64,000 bases of DNA from 2-12-FULL-35-15 sp036386835 (GTDB lineage Bacteria; Bacteroidota; Bacteroidia; 2-12-FULL-35-15). A program made the position numbers and the translations under genes. The DNA lies in NCBI GenBank assembly GCA_036386835.1, contig DASVUX010000034.1:124001-188000 (forward strand). Direction: 5' to 3'. Shown piece after piece: positions 1-9,439 of the stretch (its first letter is position 1; every line of letters begins with the position of its first letter). A model generated the notes under the pieces. That model was not told where the DNA came from and made no database searches. It saw nothing but the letters and a program-made list of their open reading frames with translations.

Positions 1-2004
1 CCTTATCCCAATAAGATCGGTTTCTCTACAGATGTGAACAGGGATTACAGTACATCCAAAGGACGTAATACCACCACCGATGATATCATCATTCTTCCTA
101 CGTTCAACAAGACCTTTAGCATGAACAGGAACTATGACCTGAAATACGATATCACAAAAAACCTGAAGCTTGATTTTGTTGCATCGAATATGGAAAGGAT
201 CCTTGAGCCGGATGGAGTGATTACTGACGAAACCCGCGATACACTGAGAAAGGAGTTCTTTGAGCGTGTTACAAAAACACAATACAATCACCAGGTCAGT
301 TTGAATTATAATATCCCGATCAACAAGCTCCCGCTGCTGGATTTTACAACAGCGAGTGTCCGTTATGCAGGAACTTACAACTGGCAGCATTCACCTTTAT
401 ATAATACGCAGCGTGATGCGGAAGGCAACAAGATCCACACAGATTCACTGGGACATACCATTCAGAATTCAAGGAATATTTCCTGGACGGGCCAGATGAA
501 CATGGTGACGCTGTATAATAAGATTCCTTATTTTAAAAAGCTAAACCAGAAGAACCAGAAGAACAAGAATGCCAAGACACCCGCTAAACCACCTGCTAAA
601 GCAGGCGCAGACAGTACCAAGAAAAAGGAGGATAATTTTGAGATCCTGGAATATGTTGCACGGCTGGTGATGACATTAAAAACCGTCAATTTTACATATA
701 CTGATAATGCGGGGACTTTGCTTCCAGGCTATAAGCAAAACACCCAGATGATGGGGATGGATGAGCATTTCCAGGGGCCGACAACAGGATTTATTTTCGG
801 AAGCCAGGCTGATATCCGCGGTAAGGCAGTTGAAAATGACTGGCTGGTAAAAACATCATCCCTTAATACTCCTTATACTACAACAAGCTCACAAAACCTT
901 AATATCAGGGCCAATGCCGAGCCTTTCCCGGATTTGAAGATTGAACTTACCGCTACCCGCACACAATCACGAAGCAGGAATGAGTTTTTCCGCTGGAGTG
1001 ATGTGAAAGATCAGTATGTGAGTGACGCACCTACAGAAACCGGTAACTTCAGCATTTCATATCTTACTTACAGGACATCGTTCAAAAAAACCGGGGACGA
1101 AACATTCCAGGCATTTCTCGATGCCCGTCCGAATGTATCAGCAAGATTAGGAGAGAATCCTTTGTCACAGTCAACAATTGACGGATATGCAGAAGGTTAT
1201 AATGCAACATCGCAGGATGTACTGATTCCTTCATTCCTGGCGGCTTACTCCGGGAAGAACCCGAACGGGATCGGGCTTGACCCAAAACCAAATATCCCGA
1301 AACCAAACTGGCGCGTGACCTACGATGGTTTATCGAAGCTCGAAAAAGTAAAAAAATATTTTAAATCATTTACCCTGAGTCATGCGTACCGCTCATCATA
1401 CAGCATTGGCGGATACACATCCAATTTATTGTACAGGGGCGATGACGGCTATTCTACAGTCAGGGAAAATGTTTCCAGTATTTCTAATAACCCGAACTTC
1501 CTGCCGAAGGACCTGATTACAACCGTTACAATATCAGAACAATGGAGCCCGCTGATCAAGCTGGAGATGACAATGAATAACAGCATTCTTGTAAGTTTTG
1601 AATATAAAAAAGACCGGAACCTCTCGCTTGGATTGACAAGTAAAACCATTACCGAGCTGAGCGGCCGCGAAATTATCGGGGGATTAGGATACAGGATCAG
1701 GGAATTAAAACTTGGAAAGCTCCAGATCAAAGGGAAAGCGATCAAGAGCGATCTTAACCTTAAGGCGGATATTTCATTCCGTAAGAACGAAACCGTGATG
1801 AGGCGTATAGTTGAAGAAGTAAGTCAGTCAACAGGAGGAACAAATATTATTTCCCTGAAAATTTCAGCAGATTATGTGATCAGTGAAAAGATCAACATAC
1901 GTTTGTTTTATGACAGGATCATCAATAAACCGGTCATCTCAACATCTTTCCCTACTACAAACACGAATGCCGGTGTCAGCCTCCGGTTAACACTTTCTAA
2001 TTAA
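1..2004 (+). CDS. sprA: Cell-surface translocon SprA/Sov, C-terminal part (partial at window start)
   Basis: SprA forms the very large outer-membrane channel of the type IX secretion system, which exports proteins carrying C-terminal sorting domains. The reading frame is open from base 1 (it reads PYPNKIGFSTDVNR), so the gene begins upstream and the GTG at 34 is internal; 667 residues are present. The sequence is rich in alternating beta-strand segments and aromatic residues, as expected for a barrel. The stretches LPTFNKTFSMNRNYDLKYD and the repeated basic/aromatic strands match the SprA C-terminal region as I recall it. A low-complexity Lys/Asn/Ala/Pro insert lies near residues 180-210. The gcvH and vanZ genes that follow are the usual SprA neighbours in Bacteroidota. 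The family call is confident; the N-terminal extent cannot be seen. Confidence 0.9.
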   Translation, partial: PYPNKIGFSTDVNRDYSTSKGRNTTTDDIIILPTFNKTFSMNRNYDLKYDITKNLKLDFVASNMERILEPDGVITDETRDTLRKEFFERVTKTQYNHQVSLNYNIPINKLPLLDFTTASVRYAGTYNWQHSPLYNTQRDAEGNKIHTDSLGHTIQNSRNISWTGQMNMVTLYNKIPYFKKLNQKNQKNKNAKTPAKPPAKAGADSTKKKEDNFEILEYVARLVMTLKTVNFTYTDNAGTLLPGYKQNTQMMGMDEHFQGPTTGFIFGSQADIRGKAVENDWLVKTSSLNTPYTTTSSQNLNIRANAEPFPDLKIELTATRTQSRSRNEFFRWSDVKDQYVSDAPTETGNFSISYLTYRTSFKKTGDETFQAFLDARPNVSARLGENPLSQSTIDGYAEGYNATSQDVLIPSFLAAYSGKNPNGIGLDPKPNIPKPNWRVTYDGLSKLEKVKKYFKSFTLSHAYRSSYSIGGYTSNLLYRGDDGYSTVRENVSSISNNPNFLPKDLITTVTISEQWSPLIKLEMTMNNSILVSFEYKKDRNLSLGLTSKTITELSGREIIGGLGYRIRELKLGKLQIKGKAIKSDLNLKADISFRKNETVMRRIVEEVSQSTGGTNIISLKISADYVISEKINIRLFYDRIINKPVISTSFPTTNTNAGVSLRLTLSN

Positions 2005-2019
2005 TTTTTCCTGCATTAT

Positions 2020-2049
2020 TTTGTGGTTATCGAATTAACCATAAATTTG
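2020..2049 (+). promoter_or_regulatory. Predicted Bacteroidota-type promoter for gcvH
   Basis: A TTTG at 2020-2023 is followed after 18 bases by TAAATTTG at 2042-2049, which fits the Bacteroidota -33 TTTG / -7 TAnnTTTG pattern. The gcvH ATG lies 26 bases further on. The assignment rests on the pattern only. Confidence 0.5.
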
Positions 2050-2075
2050 TAACTCATTAAAAAATAAGATAAGAC

Positions 2076-2456
2076 ATGAACTTTCCTGAAAACCTGAAAT
2101 ACACAAAAGACCACGAATGGATCCGCATAGAAGGCAATGATGCATATATCGGAATTACAGAATTTGCACAGGGTGAACTTGGAGATATTGTGTATGTGGA
2201 TATTCAGACAGAGGGTGAAGAGCTTGCCCATGAAGAAATATTTGGTACTGTAGAAGCGGTAAAAACGGTTTCCGATCTTTTTATGCCTGTTTCAGGTAAA
2301 GTTGCTGAAGTGAACAAGGGACTTGATACAAATCCTGAAGCAGTAAATAAAGATCCTTATGGTGCCGGCTGGATGATCAAAGTATCAATGAAAGATGCTT
2401 CAGAAGTGGACGCCCTTTTAAGCGCAGCAGATTATAAAGCATTGATAGGCCACTAA
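2076..2456 (+). CDS. gcvH: Glycine cleavage system H protein
   Basis: H protein is the lipoyl carrier that shuttles the aminomethyl group between the P, T and L proteins of the glycine cleavage complex in the cytoplasm. At 126 aa it has the normal family length. The lipoyl site is seen as GTVEAVKTVSDL, with the modified lysine at position 63, and the N-terminus (YTKDHEWIRIEG) is typical. It has its own candidate promoter and sits between sprA and a VanZ-like gene only one base downstream. This placement next to T9SS genes is conserved in Bacteroidota and does not by itself imply a secretion role. No P, T or L protein genes are in the window. Confidence 0.97.
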   Translation: MNFPENLKYTKDHEWIRIEGNDAYIGITEFAQGELGDIVYVDIQTEGEELAHEEIFGTVEAVKTVSDLFMPVSGKVAEVNKGLDTNPEAVNKDPYGAGWMIKVSMKDASEVDALLSAADYKALIGH

Positions 2457-2457
2457 A

Positions 2458-2871
2458 ATGTTTTTCAGGCACACAAGATGGGCAATGCTCTGGGCATTGA
2501 TCATACTCATATTATGCGGAATGCCCGGTAAGGATATTCCGCATATTTCTTTCCTGGAATTGTTAAGCTTTGATAAGTTCGTGCATGCAGGGATCTTCTT
2601 TGTATTGATATTGCTTATGATCCGCGGCTTAACTATCCAGTCGAAATATCCTTCGCTAAATGAAAAGGCCAAATACTTCTCCTTTTTTATTAGCGTTACT
2701 TATGGCGGTTTGCTTGAGATCATGCAGGCAACGCTTTTTGAGGAACGTAGCGCAGATCTATATGATTTTATAGCGAACAGCTTCGGTTGCATGCTCGGCT
2801 ACTACTTTTATAAAAGCCTGGAAAAACGGTTCCTTGCAGTTCTTATTAAACAACCCATTCTCACGAAATGA
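2458..2871 (+). CDS. VanZ-like family membrane protein
   Basis: This small integral membrane protein of 137 aa has about four hydrophobic segments, starting near residues 6-22, 38-56, 75-90 and 98-118. The FDKFVHAGIFFVL stretch and the later GGLLEIMQ segment are characteristic of VanZ-like proteins. VanZ itself gives low-level teicoplanin resistance, but most relatives have unknown roles, so no resistance function is inferred. It starts one base after gcvH and overlaps the next gene by four bases (ATGA), so all three genes are probably co-transcribed. The sprA-gcvH-vanZ order is a familiar Bacteroidota arrangement. Confidence 0.82.
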   Translation: MFFRHTRWAMLWALIILILCGMPGKDIPHISFLELLSFDKFVHAGIFFVLILLMIRGLTIQSKYPSLNEKAKYFSFFISVTYGGLLEIMQATLFEERSADLYDFIANSFGCMLGYYFYKSLEKRFLAVLIKQPILTK

Positions 2872-3320
2872 CGATTCACTGGGAGATCATACGGTTTGAA
2901 GATCTTACGCCTGAAGCCTTATATAAGGCAATGCAGCTGCGTGCGGAGGTTTTCATAGTTGAGCAGAATTGTCCTTACCAGGATCCCGATGGAAAGGATC
3001 TTTTATCATTTCACGTACTTGGATATAATAAGGAAAAAGAATTACTTGCCTATTGCCGGATCCTTCCGGAGAATATTTCCTATTCCGAAATATCCATAGG
3101 TCGCGTGGTGACATCCCCTAAAATCAGGGGGAAAGGAGCCGGCAAGCTTTTAATGGACAGAGCTATCGAGGAGATCAATTTACTTTTCGGGGAAGTGCCT
3201 ATCAAAATAGGCGCACAGCTCTACCTGAAAAAATTTTATGAAGGGTTCGGTTTTGAAATTACTTCTGATGAATATCTCGAAGACAATATTCCCCATGTTG
3301 AAATGGTGCGGAAAGCTTAG
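2868..3320 (+). CDS. GNAT family N-acetyltransferase, ElaA type
   Basis: Predicted cytoplasmic acetyl-CoA-dependent acetyltransferase of 150 aa; the substrate is unknown. The N-terminal segment (LYKAMQLRAEVFIVEQ) and the glycine-rich acetyl-CoA loop SPKIRGKGAGKLLM, near residues 84-97, are the marks of the ElaA branch of GNAT enzymes. The C-terminal LKKFYEGFGFE is the usual GNAT motif B region. Its ATG overlaps the stop codon of the VanZ-like gene, which suggests translational coupling. A link to glycine cleavage or T9SS is not evident. Confidence 0.88.
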   Translation: MTIHWEIIRFEDLTPEALYKAMQLRAEVFIVEQNCPYQDPDGKDLLSFHVLGYNKEKELLAYCRILPENISYSEISIGRVVTSPKIRGKGAGKLLMDRAIEEINLLFGEVPIKIGAQLYLKKFYEGFGFEITSDEYLEDNIPHVEMVRKA

Positions 3321-3396
3321 AAAGCCACCGCTATTTTGATCATAACGCTGAACATGCGTTGATTTTCTGTATTTTCGCGTTAAAGACCTTTCCTTA

Positions 3397-6300
3397 ATGA
3401 CTTCAAAATTCCTTTTAACGTTATGCCTTTCCTGGCTGGCGACAACCTCTTTTTCACAGCATACACCCAAATTGTGGGGGGTAACAGCCTCGGGCGGCAA
3501 TGATAATCTTGGAACTTTATTTCATTATGATCCCGCCGGTAATACGTATGTTACCGATCATTCAGTTGTAAATATGGGGACCGGTTCTTCACCTGAAAAG
3601 AATGATCTTATCAATGGGGGAGGCGGGAAGTATTACGGACTCACCGCTAACGGGGGAAAGAATTTTGCGGGGACACTCTTTGTCTGGGATTCTATCACCA
3701 ATACTTATACAACAAAATTTCATTTCTCTTCTGCCACGGGTTCCCAGCCCAAAGGTTCACTGCTTTTGTTCGGGGGCAAATTGTACGGCATGACCAACCT
3801 GGGAGGAGCAAATAACAAAGGAGTGATCTTCGAATGGGATCCGGTCCTTAATGTTTACACAAAGAAATTCGACATGGCTACTGCTTCAGGTGGCAACCCG
3901 GCAGGATCTTTAGCGGTATATGGCGCAAAGCTTTACGGAATGACAAGCACAGGGGGAGTAAATAACAAGGGAGTTATATTTGAGTGGGACCCAGCATCTA
4001 ACGTTTATGTGAACAAATACAGTTTTATTACTGCAAGCGGGATAACTCCTTATGGCTCTCTTACTTTGGTTGCAGGGAAGTTTTACGGTATGACATGGAC
4101 CGGTGGCTCAGCGAACGGAGGTGTTATCTTCGAATGGGACCCTGCAGCTAATGTTTACACAAAGAAGATCGACATGGTTACTGCTACCGGGAAAAATCCT
4201 TACGGAGACCTTGTTTACTATGCATCTAAGTTTTACGGGATGACCAACCTTGGCGGTGCAAGCAGTCGGGGAGTGATTTTTGAGTGGGACCCGGGAACAA
4301 ATGTATATACCAAAAAGAAGGATTTCAGCGCTGTTAACGGTGCCTATCCGCGTGGTTCCTTAACACTGAAGGGGACGGAATTTTATGGTCTCACATATAG
4401 CGGTGGTGCAACTGATCATGGTGTTATCTTCGAATGGTCGCCTGCTTCTAACATATATAATAAGAAGATTGACCTGTCAGCAACTGCGGGACGCACACCG
4501 TACGGCTCAATAACACTTATCGGAGGGAATTTTTACGGACTTACCAATCAAGGCGGACAATTTAACCAGGGTGTGTTGTTTCAGTGGAACCCGGTGACAA
4601 ATGCATATCTGAAAAAGGTTAATTTCAATAGTAACTATAATGCGGGCAGCGAAATTAACGGATCACTTGTACTATATAATGGGAAGTTTTACGGAATGAG
4701 CTGCAAAGGCGGTGATTATGACTTCGGTGTTATTTTCCAATGGGATCCGCTTACAAATACGTACACCAAAATGATCGACTTCGACAGCATCAATGGCGCC
4801 AATCCCCAGGGAAGCCTCGTGGTGAACGGCAGTAAATTATATGGTTTAACAAGTAACGGTGGTGCGAATGCCATGGGTGTGATCTTTGAATGGGATCCTT
4901 CATCAAATGTTTTTACAAAGAAAGTTGATTTAAACAGTGCGAATGGAAGTAAACCCTATGGAACATTACTCGCTTATTCCGGGAAGTTCTATGGACTTAC
5001 AAGCGCAGGCGGACTCAATAACATCGGAGTAATATTTGAATGGGACCCGGCACTTAATTTTTACACTAAAAAGATCGATTTCTCCGCAGCCAGTGGCGGA
5101 AACCCTTATGGATCCCTCGCATTAAACGGGACTAAGCTATATGGAATGACGAGTGGCGGAGCAGATAGTTCAGGAGTGATTTTTGAATGGGCACCTTCCA
5201 CAAATGTGTTTGTTGAGAAGGTCAGATTGAATTCAATTAAGGGGCATAAGCCTTATGGGACATTAGTTTTAAAGGGAGCTGATTTTTACGGAATGACGTT
5301 TTTAGGCGGAGCATATGACCAGGGGACTATATTTAAATGGACTCCTGCCTCAAATATCTTCACAAAAAAAATAGATTTTGATTATATGGATGGTGCCAAT
5401 CCACACGGATCCCTGTTGCTTTCCGGATCGGGAATATTTTATGGTATCACAACCGGAGGAGGGAGCTTTTCTAACGGAATATTATTCGAGTGGAATTCAA
5501 CAACAAATATATTCACAAAGAAACTGGATTTCTCGGGAACTACCGGATCTGTAAAAGGTGCATCACCGGAACTTACTCACCTCGTTGAAGCAAACGTGAA
5601 CACCGGGCCGCTCTTTAGCAATAATGCCTCGGAGGGACATCTTTGTATGAATTCAGCGGGCACTAATACGTTTTCAGTAGTTGACCACGATAATGATCCT
5701 CTAACATTTACAACAAGCAGCTCTAATACCGCCCTGCTGCCAAACAGCAGCATAACCTTTACCAGTCTGGGTAGCAGCAACTACCAGGTAAGTTTTACTC
5801 CGTCTCCGGGCCAGGCGGGCAGCACAATTATTACAATAACTGCTAATGACGGATTCGGGGGCATCGTGACTTACGTTTATACTTTAACAGTACATTCAGC
5901 CCCGGTTATTAATGTTTCGTCAAGTGCTGCTACCGTTTGCCCCGGCCAGGCGGTCACTTTAACTGCAAGCGGTGCAACAACTTATTCCTGGACAAATGGA
6001 ATAAACAATGGAACCGCATTCACCCCGGCCTCATCTTCTACATATACTGTTACGGGAACGGATGTTTATGGTTGTGTGAACACTTCAACAGCTTCAGTGA
6101 ATGTCGGCTCCCCGACAATCACCGTTAATTCGGCAGCCATCTGCCAGGGGGCCACCGCAAACTTAGTTGCTGCAGGTGGTACAACTTATACATGGACTGG
6201 CGGAGGAACAGGAAGCACATTGAGTGTTTCCCCTTCTGCAACTACTACTTATACTGTAACAGGGAGCGTTGGAAGCTGCTCCAATACCGCAGTTGCCACA

Positions 6301-8079
6301 GTAACAGTCACCTCTGTGCCAACAATTTCTGTTACTGCAACGCTGTCAACGGTTTGCCAGGGTCAACCGGTCACATTAACCGGCGGGGGTGCCACGGCAT
6401 ATTCATGGACAGGAGGCGTAACGAATGGAGTATCTTTTATACCTGCCGCAACAACTACTTATACCGTAACCGGAACGACATCGGGCTGTTCAGCAAGCGC
6501 AACAGTCACGGTAACTGTTAACGGTATTCCCGCTGTAACTGCAAACACAACTGCAAGCTCTGTTTGCCAGGGTCAGCCGGTCACTTTAACCGGTGGTGGT
6601 GCTGCTGCATATTCATGGACAGGTGGCATAACGAATGGAGCATCTTTTATGCCTGCTGCAACAACTACTTATACCGTAACCGGAACGACATCGGGCTGTA
6701 CAGCAAGCGCAACAGTCACCGTAACTGTTAACGGTATTCCCGCTGTAACTGCAAGCACAACTGCAAGCTCTATTTGCCAGGGTCAGCCGGTCACTTTAAC
6801 CGGTGGTGGTGCTGCTGCATATTCATGGACAGGTGGCGTGACAAACGGAGTTCCATTTATACCTGCTGCAACAACTACTTATACCGTAACCGGAACAACT
6901 TCCGGATGTTCCGGTACAGTGACTCTTACCATTGATGTTATCGCTATCCCGGTGGTTGCTGCGAATGCTTCCGCGTCTTCGGTGTGCCCGGGGCAATCTG
7001 TAATATTAACAGGTGGCGGTGCCGATTCATATACCTGGACCGGGGGAGTTAACAATGGTATTCCGTTTATCCCTTCCGCTACCGATACTTATACAGTAAC
7101 AGGAACCTCTTCCGGCTGCAGCTCTGCAGCTTCAGTTATTATAACTGTCAATCCTCCTGTAATAGCAGAAGCAGGAGCGGATGATACAATCTGTTTTGGT
7201 GAAACGGCCATTCTTAATGCAACTCCCGGAGCTGCCGGCAATACTTTCAGCTGGTCACCGGTTTCGGGGCTGAGCAATCCGTTAATAAGCAATCCTTCAG
7301 CTAGTCCCGCAACTACAACAACCTATTCGGTAATCATAACTGATAACAATGGATGTACAGGTAATTCAGATGTTATAATAACCGTTGGTTCAGCGCTTGT
7401 ACTTGCCACCACATCAGCCGATCCTTCGTGCTTCGGATTTTGCGATGGCATTACGGCTGCAAATGTTTCGGGAGGAATTCCTCCATATTCATATGCATGG
7501 AGCAGCGGATGCATCACTGCAAGCTGCAGCAATATCTGCCCCGGAACATATACTGTTACAGTTCAGGATTCCATTGGTTGCATAACACTTGATTCTGTAG
7601 TAATTGCAGGTCCTTCACCGGTTGATGCCAGTGTTGTCCAGACTATTGACTCTCTGACAGCGAGCGCCCCATCTGCTAACTATCAGTGGATAGACTGTGA
7701 TAATGGGGCATTCATTACGGGAGCTACATCGCAAAGCTTCAACCCGGTGGTTCCGGGTAATTATGCCGTTATCGTAGCTGATGGAATAGGGTGTACAGAT
7801 ACTTCAGCTTGTTTTAGCGTGGTGTTGACAGGGATTCTGAAAACAGAAGCGGATGAAGTCAGGTTGTTCCCTAACCCCGTGGTGAATACATTATTTGTTG
7901 AGTTTAACGGGTCCGGAAGTATTGAAATATATAATCCTCTTGGACAAATAATGATGTCTTCAAAAGAAATTCAGGGAGCAGGTTCAGTTGATATGACAGG
8001 ACTCCGGGATGGAACCTATTTTATCATGCTGAAGCAGAACGGCAGGCAATTCATAAGAAGGATTGAAGTGATTAGGTAG
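3397..8079 (+). CDS. Giant secreted protein: 14 GloVer/Kelch-like repeats, Ig-like domains, T9SS type A sorting domain
   Basis: Predicted exported cell-surface or extracellular protein of 1560 aa. Residues 1-21 are a signal peptide ending SFSQ. Residues ~25-730 hold 14 repeats of about 50 aa of the form K-L-Y-G-M-T-x-x-G-G-x-x-x-x-G-V-I-F-E-W-D-P, which I read as GloVer/Kelch-like propeller blades. A linker Ig/cadherin-like domain follows (~730-830), then about six Ig-like repeats with CQGQPVTLTGGG and YSWTGG cores, a further Ig-like unit (~1250-1330), and a SprB-like segment containing SGGIPPYSYAWSSG. The last ~75 residues (VRLFPNPVVNTLFVEF to GTYFIML) form a type A T9SS sorting domain, which would be cut off after export. 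The ligand and role are unknown; adhesion or surface binding is plausible. The gene is monocistronic with a terminator behind it. Confidence 0.9.
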   Translation: MTSKFLLTLCLSWLATTSFSQHTPKLWGVTASGGNDNLGTLFHYDPAGNTYVTDHSVVNMGTGSSPEKNDLINGGGGKYYGLTANGGKNFAGTLFVWDSITNTYTTKFHFSSATGSQPKGSLLLFGGKLYGMTNLGGANNKGVIFEWDPVLNVYTKKFDMATASGGNPAGSLAVYGAKLYGMTSTGGVNNKGVIFEWDPASNVYVNKYSFITASGITPYGSLTLVAGKFYGMTWTGGSANGGVIFEWDPAANVYTKKIDMVTATGKNPYGDLVYYASKFYGMTNLGGASSRGVIFEWDPGTNVYTKKKDFSAVNGAYPRGSLTLKGTEFYGLTYSGGATDHGVIFEWSPASNIYNKKIDLSATAGRTPYGSITLIGGNFYGLTNQGGQFNQGVLFQWNPVTNAYLKKVNFNSNYNAGSEINGSLVLYNGKFYGMSCKGGDYDFGVIFQWDPLTNTYTKMIDFDSINGANPQGSLVVNGSKLYGLTSNGGANAMGVIFEWDPSSNVFTKKVDLNSANGSKPYGTLLAYSGKFYGLTSAGGLNNIGVIFEWDPALNFYTKKIDFSAASGGNPYGSLALNGTKLYGMTSGGADSSGVIFEWAPSTNVFVEKVRLNSIKGHKPYGTLVLKGADFYGMTFLGGAYDQGTIFKWTPASNIFTKKIDFDYMDGANPHGSLLLSGSGIFYGITTGGGSFSNGILFEWNSTTNIFTKKLDFSGTTGSVKGASPELTHLVEANVNTGPLFSNNASEGHLCMNSAGTNTFSVVDHDNDPLTFTTSSSNTALLPNSSITFTSLGSSNYQVSFTPSPGQAGSTIITITANDGFGGIVTYVYTLTVHSAPVINVSSSAATVCPGQAVTLTASGATTYSWTNGINNGTAFTPASSSTYTVTGTDVYGCVNTSTASVNVGSPTITVNSAAICQGATANLVAAGGTTYTWTGGGTGSTLSVSPSATTTYTVTGSVGSCSNTAVATVTVTSVPTISVTATLSTVCQGQPVTLTGGGATAYSWTGGVTNGVSFIPAATTTYTVTGTTSGCSASATVTVTVNGIPAVTANTTASSVCQGQPVTLTGGGAAAYSWTGGITNGASFMPAATTTYTVTGTTSGCTASATVTVTVNGIPAVTASTTASSICQGQPVTLTGGGAAAYSWTGGVTNGVPFIPAATTTYTVTGTTSGCSGTVTLTIDVIAIPVVAANASASSVCPGQSVILTGGGADSYTWTGGVNNGIPFIPSATDTYTVTGTSSGCSSAASVIITVNPPVIAEAGADDTICFGETAILNATPGAAGNTFSWSPVSGLSNPLISNPSASPATTTTYSVIITDNNGCTGNSDVIITVGSALVLATTSADPSCFGFCDGITAANVSGGIPPYSYAWSSGCITASCSNICPGTYTVTVQDSIGCITLDSVVIAGPSPVDASVVQTIDSLTASAPSANYQWIDCDNGAFITGATSQSFNPVVPGNYAVIVADGIGCTDTSACFSVVLTGILKTEADEVRLFPNPVVNTLFVEFNGSGSIEIYNPLGQIMMSSKEIQGAGSVDMTGLRDGTYFIMLKQNGRQFIRRIEVIR
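6316..6945 (+). repeat. Three in-frame 210-bp tandem repeats encoding Ig-like domains
   Basis: Units start at 6316, 6526 and 6736, each exactly 210 bp (70 codons). The second and third are nearly identical at DNA level over most of their length, for example from GTTTGCCAGGGTCAGCCGGT onward. Flanking domains at 5905-6315 and 6946-7155 are related only at protein level. This points to recent duplication within the gene and to possible copy-number variation or assembly collapse. Confidence 0.9.
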
Positions 8080-8083
8080 TAAC

Positions 8084-8110
8084 AAGTCTCAGGTAATGAG
8101 ACTTTATTTA
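8084..8110 (+). terminator. Rho-independent-like terminator after the repeat protein gene
   Basis: The arms AAGTCTCA (8084-8091) and TGAGACTT (8097-8104) form a perfect 8-bp stem with a five-base loop, followed by TATTTA. It ends the plus-strand gene just before the convergent cysN stop. Confidence 0.5.
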
Positions 8111-8114
8111 ATTC

Positions 8115-9389
8115 TCAAATGATCATTCCGGCTGCTACCGTAGCGTTGGTTGCTTCATCGATCAGGATTATGCTGCCTGTATTCCTGTTTTTGCTGTACT
8201 TATCAGTGACAATGGCAGAAGTGCTTTTAAGTGATAATTTCGCAATCTCGTTGAGCCCGACTGATTTGTCGCCTTCGATTTTTTCAAGTGTGCTGATGTT
8301 GATCTTGTGCTGAATATCTTTTACCACACACCTGGCTTCCTTACTCGTATGTTTTAAATAATATTTACCATTCGGCTGAAGCTTCTTTTCTGCCAGCCAG
8401 CAAACCATAACTTCAATGTCTTGGGTAGTGTCCGGCGGATTATCAGATTTTACAATCATATCACCGCGGGATATATCAATTTCATCTTCTAATGTAAGAG
8501 TAATGCTCATTGGGGCAAAAGCTTCTGTTAATTGTCCATTGGCAGTATCGATTGATTTTATCCTGGAACTTTTTCCTGAGGGAAGAACAGTCACGGTATC
8601 CCCTTTACGGATAACTCCTCCAGCGATCCTGCCGGCATATCCCCTGTAGTCATGGTGGTCATGGCTCATTGGACGGATTACATACTGAACAGGAAAGCGG
8701 AAATCTTCCAGGTTCTGGTCACTTGCAATGTCGATGTTTTCAAGCAATCCCAGAAGGGGCTGCCCTTTGTACCAGGACAATTTTTTACTTTGTTCTACAA
8801 CGTTGTCGCCATGCAGCGCGCTGACAGGGATAAACTGAACGTCAATCTGGCTTAGCATGGATACGAATGCCTCATAGTCGCGTTTTATTTTCTTGAAAAC
8901 ATCTTCACTGTATTCAACAAGATCCATTTTATTCACACACACGATCATATGCCTGATCTTAAGCATTGATGCGATATACGTGTGCCTCATTGTTTGTTCA
9001 ACAACCCCTTTCCGCGCATCAATCAATATAAGTGCGGCATTCGCAGTAGAAGCACCTGTTACCATGTTCCGCGTGTACTGGATATGTCCGGGTGAATCTG
9101 CAATAATGAATTTGCGTTTAGGTGTTGTAAAGTACCTGTATGCAACATCGATAGTGATACCCTGTTCACGCTCAGCACGCAGGCCGTCAGTAAGCAAGGC
9201 AAGGTTCACATAATCTTCGCCCCTTTTTTCACTCGTTGCCCGGATAGCTTCATATTGATCTTCAAAGATAGATTTGGAATCATAAAGCAATCTCCCGATA
9301 AGTGTACTTTTGCCGTCATCCACGCTTCCTGCGGTAGTAAAACGGAGCAGGTCCATTCCCAGGTAGTTGTTCGTTGAAAATTCTGTCAT
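8115..9389 (-). CDS. cysN: Sulfate adenylyltransferase large subunit (GTPase)
   Basis: With CysD this enzyme makes adenosine 5'-phosphosulfate from ATP and sulfate, driven by GTP hydrolysis. Elongation-factor-like GTPase motifs are all visible: P-loop GSVDDGKST (residues 21-29), the switch region EREQGITIDVAYRYF, ADSPGHIQYTRNM, NKMDL and the SALHG loop. Length is 424 aa with no fused APS kinase domain, which agrees with the separate cysC gene upstream. It is the third gene of the minus-strand order cysC-cysD-cysN and starts 50 bases after cysD. No APS or PAPS reductase or sulfite reductase gene is in the window, so the PAPS could feed either assimilation or sulfotransfer. Confidence 0.96.
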   Translation of the reverse strand: MTEFSTNNYLGMDLLRFTTAGSVDDGKSTLIGRLLYDSKSIFEDQYEAIRATSEKRGEDYVNLALLTDGLRAEREQGITIDVAYRYFTTPKRKFIIADSPGHIQYTRNMVTGASTANAALILIDARKGVVEQTMRHTYIASMLKIRHMIVCVNKMDLVEYSEDVFKKIKRDYEAFVSMLSQIDVQFIPVSALHGDNVVEQSKKLSWYKGQPLLGLLENIDIASDQNLEDFRFPVQYVIRPMSHDHHDYRGYAGRIAGGVIRKGDTVTVLPSGKSSRIKSIDTANGQLTEAFAPMSITLTLEDEIDISRGDMIVKSDNPPDTTQDIEVMVCWLAEKKLQPNGKYYLKHTSKEARCVVKDIQHKINISTLEKIEGDKSVGLNEIAKLSLKSTSAIVTDKYSKNRNTGSIILIDEATNATVAAGMII

Positions 9390-9439
9390 TGTATGATTAT
9401 CGTGAGGTCTTATTTAAACTTGTACTATATATTTGGTCG

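Noticed and set aside
34..36. GTG as the start of SprA.
   Set aside because: The same frame is open to base 1 and the encoded residues before it fit the protein. The gene is cut by the window edge.
6316..6945. Regular repeats as a possible CRISPR array.
   Set aside because: The 210-bp units are in frame, without short direct repeats and unique spacers, and encode Ig-like domains.
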